NCBI RefSeq assembly: GCF_900110995.1
Contig: NZ_FOJF01000001.1
Location: 2,435,199-2,499,198, forward strand
From: Chitinophaga sp. YR573
GTDB lineage: Bacteria > Bacteroidota > Bacteroidia > Chitinophagales > Chitinophagaceae
Direction of reading: 5' to 3'
Length of the DNA stretch: 64,000 nucleotides
The notes beneath the pieces were generated by a model that saw only the letters and a program-made list of their open reading frames with translations, was not told the origin of the DNA and searched no databases. The translations under genes and the position numbers were made by a program. Each line of letters opens with the position of its first letter. Within the stretch, counting starts at the first letter, position 1. Positions 16,528 through 23,839 of this stretch are shown in pieces.

Positions 16528-17235
16528 CTATTCGGTAAACTTGTAGCCGACACCTCTCACAGAGTGGAAATATCGCGAGTTCCGGCTGTCTTCCTCAAAA
16601 TACTTCCGGAAGTTCAGTATAAAGTTATCAATAGTACGGGTAGTAGGGTATACATTGTAACCCCATACCACCTGCAGGATCTTCTCCCGGGTAACTACTT
16701 CCCCTTTGTTCTCTATCAGCAGTTTCAGCAACATTGCCTCCTTCTTGCTTAATTCATAATGTTTTCCGTCTTTGCCTATACATTCCTGTGCACCAAAGTC
16801 TATTTCATTACTTCCGAAGCGGTATATGCTTGGAACACTGTCCTTATCCTGAATCTTCTTATTCTTTACGATCAGTTTTTCCACCCTCAGCAGCAGCTCT
16901 TCCAGGTTAAAAGGCTTGGTCATATAATCATCCCCGCCTTTTTTCAGACCCAATACCCTGTCTGCACTACTGTTCTTGGCACTCAGGAATAAAATGGGCA
17001 CCTCATTATTCTGAATACGGATATTCTCACATACGGCAATACCGTCCATTTCCGGCAGCATGATATCCAGTATGATCAGATCAAAATATTCATTCTTCAC
17101 CGCCTTCAAAGCAGCGGTGCCATTATCTACAGCTGTAACTTCATATCCTTCAAGCTCCAGGTTAAGCTTCAATGCTTCCTGGAGGTTCTCTTCGTCCTCT
17201 ACCAGTAGTATGGATGCTTTTGTAGCTTCCTTCAT
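16528..17235 (-). CDS. OmpR/PhoB-family response regulator
   Basis: Receiver domain (about 8-120) with ILLVEDEEN and phospho-acceptor D57 in LIILDIMLPEMDG; Lys in YMTKPF. The winged-helix domain (about 140-233) has VVTREKILQVVWGYNVYPTTR and ends HSVRGVGYKFTE. The gene follows the kinase by 24 bases in the yicC-gldH-kinase-regulator run and ends in a strong terminator, so it is the last gene of that operon. Confidence 0.93.
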   Translation of the reverse strand: MKEATKASILLVEDEENLQEALKLNLELEGYEVTAVDNGTAALKAVKNEYFDLIILDIMLPEMDGIAVCENIRIQNNEVPILFLSAKNSSADRVLGLKKGGDDYMTKPFNLEELLLRVEKLIVKNKKIQDKDSVPSIYRFGSNEIDFGAQECIGKDGKHYELSKKEAMLLKLLIENKGEVVTREKILQVVWGYNVYPTTRTIDNFILNFRKYFEEDSRNSRYFHSVRGVGYKFTE

Positions 17236-17259
17236 AATTTATAATTGCGATAGTCTAAT

Positions 17260-18276
17260 TTACACAGTTTGTGCGGAATATACAGGCCATGTTATTTCAA
17301 AACTGGCGCCTGCCGGCACATTGTCCTTTACTATAATTGTTCCTCCATGTTGCTGTACTATCCTCTCAGTAAGGAATAAACCCAACCCCGAGCCTTTGGA
17401 TTTACGCGTATTTTCATTGCCTATACGATAAAACTTAAGGAAGATGCGCCTGCGCTCATCAATCGGTATTCCAGGTCCCTGGTCCGTTACCTTTAATTTA
17501 AGCTGATTCCCTGTTGCTGTGAGTGTCACATCTATCACCGTATTCTTAGGTGAATATTTAGCGGCGTTCTCTATCAGGTTACTCAGCACGATCTGTAACA
17601 TGAACTTGTCCCCGTTCAACCACACGTCAGGCAAAATATGTGCCTGTATGGTATGGGTCGGTATCCGGGATTGTATTTCTTTTACGCCGGCTTCCAGCAG
17701 GGCAGAGAAATCAAGGTCTTCCAGGTACAGCTGATAACGCTGGGATTCCATCTGGGATGCCAGCAAAATATTATTACAAAGCTGGTCCAGGCGGTTGGTT
17801 TCACGGATGGTATTATCCAGCAGGCGATGCTGCTTTTCTTCATCCAGCCTATGTTTGCGTAATGTTTCCAGATTCAGTTTGGCGGCAGCAATGGGCGACT
17901 TCAGTTCATGTGTCACAGCCATCAGAAAGTTCTGTTGCTGCTGCGATAACTTCATCTGTTTATAGACAGCGAGGTACACAAAGAACCCGCCTAAAAGTAT
18001 GATGGCAAGGAAAATAACTCCCTCTCCAAAGAACATGACAGTTCGTCGTTTTTCGGTAGTTTCTATACGTTGGAGTTCCTGGTGATATTCTACGGGGTGT
18101 GAAACACTATCTGTTCTTAGTTCCAGGTTCTGGACTTCGAAGCGGGCAATCTGTTCACTTTGCATGAACAACAGTATGCCCCACCATACCAGGGCGAGAA
18201 TAGTGTATGCCAGTACAAAGAGGTAGATGAAGGAAATTACCTTTCCTTCGTGCATTTTAAGGAATAGTTTTCTCAT
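17260..18276 (-). CDS. Sensor histidine kinase
   Basis: Two membrane helices (about 15-38 and 84-105) enclose a short periplasmic region (about 40-80), with no HAMP domain visible. The HisKA motif is MAVTHELKSPIAA with H123. The HATPase motifs are complete: LIENAAKYSP, DQGPGIP, GSGLGLFLTERI. 338 residues. The start at 18276 overlaps the 3' end of gldH by 20 bases, which suggests translational coupling, and the partner regulator follows at once. The small input domain gives no hint of the signal. Confidence 0.93.
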   Translation of the reverse strand: MRKLFLKMHEGKVISFIYLFVLAYTILALVWWGILLFMQSEQIARFEVQNLELRTDSVSHPVEYHQELQRIETTEKRRTVMFFGEGVIFLAIILLGGFFVYLAVYKQMKLSQQQQNFLMAVTHELKSPIAAAKLNLETLRKHRLDEEKQHRLLDNTIRETNRLDQLCNNILLASQMESQRYQLYLEDLDFSALLEAGVKEIQSRIPTHTIQAHILPDVWLNGDKFMLQIVLSNLIENAAKYSPKNTVIDVTLTATGNQLKLKVTDQGPGIPIDERRRIFLKFYRIGNENTRKSKGSGLGLFLTERIVQQHGGTIIVKDNVPAGASFEITWPVYSAQTV

Positions 18277-18766
18277 TTTTCCGTAACCCGGCTTTCTCGA
18301 TCCGCAGGCCTACATTCATGATATCTGGCAGCGGATTTTGCCGCATGTTTTGTTCAAAGGTGAACCGGTAAGTACCCGGCTTGTTCAGTATTGCTCTCTG
18401 CTGAATAGGTATCTGATGCTCATAAATATCATCCAGCCCGCTACCCAGCCATTTGCCGGACATGTCTGCCAACGGCAGTTCTACGCGCTGAGGAATTGGC
18501 TGTCCTTCAGGAAACTGTGTATTTACTACCAGCCATATATTGCTGTAAGGGTAGGAGTCCTTATGCCTTACATTCACAAATATATTATACAGGTAAGCGG
18601 TGTCCTGCGGAAGCAATGTAACCTCAAAAACGGGTTTATGCTCGTAAGACCATTCATGTCCCGGAATCTCCAGGTTCTTTTCATAGGTGTCCATCTTCAT
18701 GGGTTGGCAGGAAGCCACTATCAGCAGCATACCTGCGGCCACAATAGTCCGGCAGAAATTACTCAT
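18257..18766 (-). CDS. gldH: Gliding motility lipoprotein GldH
   Basis: Lipoprotein signal with IVASC (lipidated Cys20) followed by the GldH pattern: IPGHEWSYEHKPVFEV, then LYNIFVNVRHKDSYPYSNIW, LPLADMSGKWLGSGLDD, and GTYRFTFEQNMRQNPLPDI. GldH is needed for gliding and type IX secretion-linked surface motility in Flavobacterium johnsoniae. 169 residues. The location between yicC and a kinase/regulator pair suggests shared transcription, but no functional link is known to me. Confidence 0.9.
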   Translation of the reverse strand: MSNFCRTIVAAGMLLIVASCQPMKMDTYEKNLEIPGHEWSYEHKPVFEVTLLPQDTAYLYNIFVNVRHKDSYPYSNIWLVVNTQFPEGQPIPQRVELPLADMSGKWLGSGLDDIYEHQIPIQQRAILNKPGTYRFTFEQNMRQNPLPDIMNVGLRIEKAGLRKNEKTIP

Positions 18767-18785
18767 ATAATTCGAAATACTTTTA

Positions 18786-19661
18786 TTAAAGTACGTTCAG
18801 TACCTGTTCTTTTGCCTTTTCCAGCTCATCCTTCATCAGTACCACCCATTGTTGTATGGCAGCATCATTTGCCTTTGAACCGGTTGTATTGATCTCTCTA
18901 CCCACTTCCTGCAGCACAAATCCGAGCTTCTTTCCTTTCGCAGGATCTGCTTCATGCAGGATCTCCTTGAAGTAACGGCAATGATTTTCCAGTCTGATCA
19001 GCTCTTCTGAAATATCCAGCTTTTCTAAATAAAATATCAGTTCCTGTTCCAGACGGTTCGCATCTACATTCTCTTTACCCACATGTTCTGCCAGTAAACT
19101 GTCCAGTCGCTGACGAACTTTATCCTTACGCAGCGGGTCCAGTTCCCGCACTTTCACACAATAAGACTCTATGTTATCTATGCGTACCAGCAGGTCTGCA
19201 GCCATCATTTGTCCTTCATCCTGGCGGTGTGCATCCAGTTCTGCCAGCGCAGCTTTAAGTACTTTTTCCACCTCTTTCCATTCTTCCTCTGTGATCTGTT
19301 CTGTAGCAGGTGTCACTACTTCCGGCAATTTCATCAGCACGTTCAGCATATCTTCCTGCGGCATGTTCAGCTCTGTTGCCAGCGTAGTGATAGACTGGTG
19401 GTAAAACCTGGCCAGTTCTGTATTGATCATCACCGGACGGTTAGCCCCGTTCTGCCGTACATTCACCGTTGCATCCAGCGTACCACGCAGCAAAGATTGC
19501 TGCAGCAGGTTACGGATATCAAATTCGTAAGGCTTTAATAACGGGGATATCTTCAGGTTTACGTCAAACTGCTTACCATTGAGCGATTTTACTTCTGCCA
19601 CGATAGTGGTCTCTCCCCTGGTATTTTCCGCCCTTCCGAAGCCGGTCATTGATTTCAGCAT
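18786..19661 (-). CDS. yicC: YicC-family endoribonuclease
   Basis: Starts with the family hallmark MLKSMTGFGRAE and ends with the conserved C-terminal domain (HCRYFKEIL, GKKLGFVLQEVGREINTTGS, VVLMKDELEKAKEQVLNVL). The length of 291 residues is normal. YicC of E. coli is an RNA-degrading enzyme. It heads the operon through gldH (19-base gap), and a perfect TAGGTTTG promoter element lies at 19681-19688. Confidence 0.95.
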   Translation of the reverse strand: MLKSMTGFGRAENTRGETTIVAEVKSLNGKQFDVNLKISPLLKPYEFDIRNLLQQSLLRGTLDATVNVRQNGANRPVMINTELARFYHQSITTLATELNMPQEDMLNVLMKLPEVVTPATEQITEEEWKEVEKVLKAALAELDAHRQDEGQMMAADLLVRIDNIESYCVKVRELDPLRKDKVRQRLDSLLAEHVGKENVDANRLEQELIFYLEKLDISEELIRLENHCRYFKEILHEADPAKGKKLGFVLQEVGREINTTGSKANDAAIQQWVVLMKDELEKAKEQVLNVL

Positions 19662-19680
19662 AATAGAGATTTGTGAGTAA

Positions 19681-19688
19681 CAAACCTA
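19681..19688 (-). promoter_or_regulatory. -7 promoter element TAGGTTTG for yicC operon
   Basis: Perfect TAnnTTTG on the minus strand, 19 bases before the yicC start, the same spacing as at the purF-like gene. Confidence 0.65.
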
Positions 19689-19741
19689 GCTAAATTAGGG
19701 CAAAGCGCAAAAGAATAGCTACAAGCTATTTACAGGTGGTA

Positions 19742-20329
19742 TTACTGAAACAATAGTGCGTAGATCTCCCGCTGGGTCATCTCTCTCATCTCTCCTGGCA
19801 ATATTCCCTCTATAGTGATACCTCCGATCCGATAACGGATAAGTCTCAACGTAGGGAATCCCGCCGCTGCAGTCATTTTGCGTACCTGCCGGTTTTTGCC
19901 TTCCTGTAAGACCAGTTTTATCCAGGGTGCAGGGATACTCTTTCGAAAGCGAATGGGAGGATTACGCTCCGGAACAGCCGGTTCCGTCTCAAATATTTCT
20001 GCCTGGCAACGGCGTGTCTGATATTTTTTTCCGTCCACGGCAATCGTGACGCCCTGACGTAATTGCCGGATGGCAGGATCATCTATAGCCCCGTCTACCT
20101 GCACCCAGTATTCCCGTTCATGCGCGTTCTTAGGATCCAGCAACCTGTTAGTCAATGATTTATCATTCGAAAGTATCAGCAACCCTTCACTATCATAATC
20201 CAGCCTGCCTACCGGATAAACATCCACAGGTACTTTAAAATAATCTGACAGACTGTCCTTCCCATCCTCTTTCCCGAAACGGGTAAGTACCTGAAAAGGT
20301 TTATATATAACATAATAATTAAATGGCAT
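19742..20329 (-). CDS. RluE-like pseudouridine synthase
   Basis: Member of the RsuA/RluB/E/F family, converting uridine to pseudouridine in rRNA. The catalytic motif is GRLDYDSEGLLILSND with D44. KVKPA-type C-terminal motifs are present (LVLQEGKNRQVRKMTAAAGF, LRLIRYRIGGITI). No S4 RNA-binding domain precedes the catalytic domain; at 195 residues it matches the short RluE type best. The exact target base is inferred only from that. Confidence 0.87.
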   Translation of the reverse strand: MPFNYYVIYKPFQVLTRFGKEDGKDSLSDYFKVPVDVYPVGRLDYDSEGLLILSNDKSLTNRLLDPKNAHEREYWVQVDGAIDDPAIRQLRQGVTIAVDGKKYQTRRCQAEIFETEPAVPERNPPIRFRKSIPAPWIKLVLQEGKNRQVRKMTAAAGFPTLRLIRYRIGGITIEGILPGEMREMTQREIYALLFQ

Positions 20330-20373
20330 ACATTAACAACTCGTTACTTAAGGGTAAATTGCCTGTAAATTAG

Positions 20374-20381
20374 TAATTTTG
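20374..20381 (+). promoter_or_regulatory. -7 promoter element TAATTTTG for fnr-like gene
   Basis: Perfect TAnnTTTG, 11 bases before the ATG at 20393, which predicts a very short leader. No FNR-type box is seen upstream, so autoregulation is not obvious. Confidence 0.6.
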
Positions 20382-20392
20382 CGGTCGAATAT

Positions 20393-21103
20393 ATGTGTAC
20401 AGCTTTCCATAATGCTTCTTGTCTGAATTGCCAGGCCCGCTTTGGATCAATCCTTTTCAAAGCGGAAAAGTGCAATCTGGAAGAAATCGAAGCAGCCAAG
20501 GTATGCTCTATTTACAAAAAAGGGCAGGTAGTATTCCAGGAAGGAGCTTATCCTTTTGGCATCTATTGCGTGAATACAGGTAAGATTAAATTATCCCACT
20601 GTGGGGACGATGGCCGCGAACAAATCGTACGCCTCGCCAAACCGGGTGATATTATAGGATATAAAGCATTACTGAGCGCAGAACGTTATACCGCTTCTGC
20701 CATCGCCATCGATGACGCCTCTGTATGTTTCATTCCCAAAGACCTTTTCATGAGCGTATTACAGAAAGACGCCAGCCTGTCTTTCGAAATGATGCGTATC
20801 ATCGCCAGCGAACTGCGTAAAGCAGAAGTTAAAATCACCCACCTGTCTCAGAAACCAGTGCGCGAACGACTGGCAGAAACCCTTCTCTTTATCAAAGAAA
20901 CCTATGGCGTAGAAAGCGATGGCTTCACATTGAATGTTCGTCTCTCCCGCGAAGAAATAGCCAACCTTGTTGGTACCGCTACGGAATCCGCTATCCGCCT
21001 GCTCTCCGAATTCAAAAAGGATGGCCTTATAGAACTACAAGGCAAAAAGATCCGCCTGCTTAATACAGATGAGATTACGCGTACTGCTAATCTCCAGGAC
21101 TGA
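20393..21103 (+). CDS. Crp/Fnr-family transcription regulator
   Basis: Cyclic-nucleotide-binding-like fold (about 25-145) plus C-terminal winged HTH (about 160-225). Cys residues cluster at the N-terminus (C2, C10, C13, C27, C38), which would suit an oxygen-sensitive Fe-S cluster, although spacing differs from E. coli FNR. The recognition helix reads TESAIRLLSEF; it keeps the Glu and Arg that contact DNA in FNR (VETISRLLGRF) but has Ile for Ser. The gene lies directly ahead of the cco cluster, whose promoters carry FNR-type boxes. Control of that cluster is a strong inference. Confidence 0.9.
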   Translation: MCTAFHNASCLNCQARFGSILFKAEKCNLEEIEAAKVCSIYKKGQVVFQEGAYPFGIYCVNTGKIKLSHCGDDGREQIVRLAKPGDIIGYKALLSAERYTASAIAIDDASVCFIPKDLFMSVLQKDASLSFEMMRIIASELRKAEVKITHLSQKPVRERLAETLLFIKETYGVESDGFTLNVRLSREEIANLVGTATESAIRLLSEFKKDGLIELQGKKIRLLNTDEITRTANLQD

Positions 21104-21121
21104 TCTGCATCACACATTAAC

Positions 21122-21135
21122 TTGATCCTCATCAT
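21122..21135 (+). promoter_or_regulatory. FNR-type box TTGAT-CCTC-ATCAT upstream of ccoI
   Basis: Nine of ten positions match TTGAT-N4-ATCAA. It ends 22 bases before the TAGCTTTG element at 21158, placing its centre about 42-45 bases before the likely transcription start, the usual class II activator position. Confidence 0.65.
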
Positions 21136-21157
21136 TGTGCCGGCCTGGCCATACGAC

Positions 21158-21165
21158 TAGCTTTG
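21158..21165 (+). promoter_or_regulatory. -7 promoter element TAGCTTTG for ccoI
   Basis: Perfect TAnnTTTG, 15 bases before the ATG at 21181, and identical to the element ahead of ccoS. Confidence 0.65.
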
Positions 21166-21180
21166 CTCCAAATCTTTGAT

Positions 21181-23577
21181 ATGGCAACGTTATCCCGTAT
21201 ACAATTACTATGCGATCACTGCGGAGAAACCTGTACGGACAACAGCATTACTAATGGCGATAAACATTTCTGCTGCCAGGGGTGTAAACTGGTATATGAA
21301 ATACTCAACGAGAACGACCTCTGTGAGTATTACTCCCTGAATAATAAACCAGGAGTGGCTCAACGTTTTCCTGTCAGAAAAGATAAATTCGCTTTCCTTG
21401 ATGATGAAAAAATTCAGCAACAACTGCTGCAATTTCGTGATGATCAACAAACACATGTCACCTTTTACATTCCCAATATTCATTGCAGCTCCTGCCTCTG
21501 GCTCCTCGAAAACCTGCACCGGCTGGACCCTGGCGTACAGAAAGTAAGCGTCAACTTTACACGCAGGGAAGCACTGGTCATTTTCCGGCACTCACAAACC
21601 TCTCTCAGAAAAGTAGTGGAAATACTCAGCAGTATAGGATACGAACCTTATATCAGTCTGGAAGATCTGCAACAGAAAAAGCCTCGTGTACAACGCGATC
21701 TCATCTATCGTATAGGTGTGGCCGGCTGCTGTTTCGGGAATATTATGCTGCTCAGTTTTCCTGAATATTTCTCCGGGCATAGTTATTCAGATCCCAAACT
21801 CAATCTACTCTTCCGTTATCTCAATTTATTACTTTCCTTACCTGTATTCTTCTACAGCGCCCAGGTATTTTTCCGCTCTGCATGGAGCAGTCTTAAAGCC
21901 GGTTTTCTGAATATAGATGTACCCATAGTACTAGCCATCACTGTCACTTTTGTCCGCAGTCTTTCAGACGTCTTTTCCGGCCATGGTGCCGGGTATTTCG
22001 ACTCCATGACCGGCATTGTTTTCTTTATGCTGGCAGGACGTATTTTACAGGATAAAACCTACCAGAGACTTTCTTTCGACAGAGATTACACAGCCTATTT
22101 CCCCATAGCGGTTTCCGTTATGAAAGCGGGAAAAGAAATCCCTACGGCCTTACCTGATATCAAAATAAACGACTCCTTACTAATCCATAATGATGAACTG
22201 ATTGCCGCAGATGGTATCCTGGTCAAAGGCAATGCCGTAATTGATTACAGCTTTGTAACGGGAGAATCCTTACCGGTAAGGAAATCTGTGGGAGAGATCG
22301 TATATGCCGGAGGAAAGCAACTGGAAGGAAATATTGAAATACTGACGATTAAAGAAGTGGCTCAAAGTTATCTTACCAGTCTATGGAACCGTGAGGAACT
22401 AAAAAATCCTGTTGCAAAAGAAGCCTCCTTTATTCACTTATTATCCCGGTATTTTACCTGGGTGGTATTATGGATTGCAGTGATTACCGCTACTTACTGG
22501 TGGGCAAATGAACCGGCTCGTATATGGCCGGCCGTTACGGCTGTTTTAATTATTGCCTGTCCCTGCGCATTACTACTGGCTGCATCTTTCACAAACGGGC
22601 ATATTTTAAGAATACTAAGCCGCCATCACCTATACCTCCGCAATGCTGCTGCCATAGAACGTCTTGCCGATATAGATCATATTGTTTTTGATAAAACAGG
22701 TACGCTTACAAGTAAAACAATCAGCACTGTCAGTTACATTGGTAATCCACTTACACCCGATCAAACACATGCTGTTATATCTATTGCTGCACAGTCTTCA
22801 CATCCGCTTAGTCAGGCAATAACAGCACATTACGGGGATAACACCCGCCTGCCCGTAAACGGTTTTAAATCCGTTACCTCACAAGGTATCAGTGGCTGGG
22901 TACAGGAACACTTTATAGAGATGGGTAGTGCTATATTTGTAGGCGCTCCTGAACATCTAACCGCGAATGGAAGTGTTGTATTCGTTGCTATTGACGGACA
23001 GGTAGCAGGATATTTCAGCATTGGAAATCATTTCCGCGAAGGCATGCCTGTGTTATTAAAACAACTGCAAAAGAAATACAGGCTCTCTCTTTTATCCGGG
23101 GATAACAACAGGGAAATGCCTTACCTGCGAAAACTACTGGGACCTTCATCCACATTGCTTTTCACGCAGCAACCGCAAGACAAATTAAACTATATCATCC
23201 AGCTGCAACAGCAAGGCAACAGGGTACTCATGATAGGCGATGGATTGAACGATGCCGGTGCATTAAAACAAAGTGATGTAGGTATCTCTATCACAGAAAA
23301 CAGTAACAATTTCACACCTGCAAGTGATGGTATATTGGAAGCGGCTCAACTATCGCAATTGCCTCATTTCATAAAAATATGCAAGGCCAATAAACGCATT
23401 ATTATCATCAGCTTTATCATCTCCCTGATCTATAATATCACCGGGCTTTTCTTTGCCGTACAAGGTCTTTTATCTCCGCTCACGGCCGCTATACTCATGC
23501 CAGCAAGCTCTGTCAGCATTGTACTGATTACTTATGGATTAAGTGAATGGGCTGATATAAATCAGCAACAGCATTGA
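21181..23577 (+). CDS. ccoI: CcoI-type copper-translocating P-type ATPase
   Basis: P1B ATPase expected to supply copper for cbb3 oxidase. The start at 21181 agrees with the promoter at 21158. An N-terminal Cys-rich domain (CDHCGETC, FCCQGCK) precedes a metal-binding domain with HCSSC. Membrane helices follow, with the actuator TGESLP, ion-pathway CPC (C460, C462 in IACPCALLL), phosphorylation site D504 in DKTGTLT, and hinge GDGLNDAGAL. 798 residues. The Cys-rich N-terminal domain and the position beside ccoS and ccoNO favour the CcoI/FixI subtype over a general copper exporter. Confidence 0.92.
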   Translation: MATLSRIQLLCDHCGETCTDNSITNGDKHFCCQGCKLVYEILNENDLCEYYSLNNKPGVAQRFPVRKDKFAFLDDEKIQQQLLQFRDDQQTHVTFYIPNIHCSSCLWLLENLHRLDPGVQKVSVNFTRREALVIFRHSQTSLRKVVEILSSIGYEPYISLEDLQQKKPRVQRDLIYRIGVAGCCFGNIMLLSFPEYFSGHSYSDPKLNLLFRYLNLLLSLPVFFYSAQVFFRSAWSSLKAGFLNIDVPIVLAITVTFVRSLSDVFSGHGAGYFDSMTGIVFFMLAGRILQDKTYQRLSFDRDYTAYFPIAVSVMKAGKEIPTALPDIKINDSLLIHNDELIAADGILVKGNAVIDYSFVTGESLPVRKSVGEIVYAGGKQLEGNIEILTIKEVAQSYLTSLWNREELKNPVAKEASFIHLLSRYFTWVVLWIAVITATYWWANEPARIWPAVTAVLIIACPCALLLAASFTNGHILRILSRHHLYLRNAAAIERLADIDHIVFDKTGTLTSKTISTVSYIGNPLTPDQTHAVISIAAQSSHPLSQAITAHYGDNTRLPVNGFKSVTSQGISGWVQEHFIEMGSAIFVGAPEHLTANGSVVFVAIDGQVAGYFSIGNHFREGMPVLLKQLQKKYRLSLLSGDNNREMPYLRKLLGPSSTLLFTQQPQDKLNYIIQLQQQGNRVLMIGDGLNDAGALKQSDVGISITENSNNFTPASDGILEAAQLSQLPHFIKICKANKRIIIISFIISLIYNITGLFFAVQGLLSPLTAAILMPASSVSIVLITYGLSEWADINQQQH

Positions 23578-23587
23578 GCTACATCAT
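23574..23587 (+). promoter_or_regulatory. FNR-type box TTGAG-CTAC-ATCAT upstream of ccoS
   Basis: Eight of ten positions match TTGAT-N4-ATCAA. It overlaps the ccoI stop codon and ends exactly 22 bases before TAGCTTTG at 23610, the same geometry as at ccoI. Confidence 0.55.
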
Positions 23588-23609
23588 AAACCCCGCACAC
23601 GCCATGACC

Positions 23610-23617
23610 TAGCTTTG
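23610..23617 (+). promoter_or_regulatory. -7 promoter element TAGCTTTG for ccoS-ccoNO
   Basis: Perfect TAnnTTTG, 17 bases before the ccoS ATG. It gives the oxidase structural genes a promoter separate from ccoI. Confidence 0.62.
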
Positions 23618-23634
23618 TTATAAACTATTACACT

Positions 23635-23829
23635 ATGAGCGTGATCATTATTCTACTGGGAGCCAGCCTGTTGGTGGCATTATTTTTCCTTGCAGCATTT
23701 ATATGGTCTGTGAAGAACGGACAATTTGAAGATAGTTTTTCTCCTGCACACCGAATCCTTTTCGAAAACAAACCTGCCGTGCACATCTGCAAAAAGTCAT
23801 GTAATAACAAGAACTGTAAAAACCAGTAA
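23635..23829 (+). CDS. ccoS: cbb3 oxidase assembly protein CcoS
   Basis: 64 residues: one N-terminal membrane helix (IIILLGASLLVALFFLAAFI), then WSVKNGQFED, the CcoS signature, and a short Cys-containing tail (HICKKSCNNKNCKN) that is richer in Cys than usual. CcoS is needed for cofactor insertion into cbb3 oxidase. It lies ten bases ahead of ccoNO. Confidence 0.9.
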   Translation: MSVIIILLGASLLVALFFLAAFIWSVKNGQFEDSFSPAHRILFENKPAVHICKKSCNNKNCKNQ

Positions 23830-23839
23830 TAGAATATAT

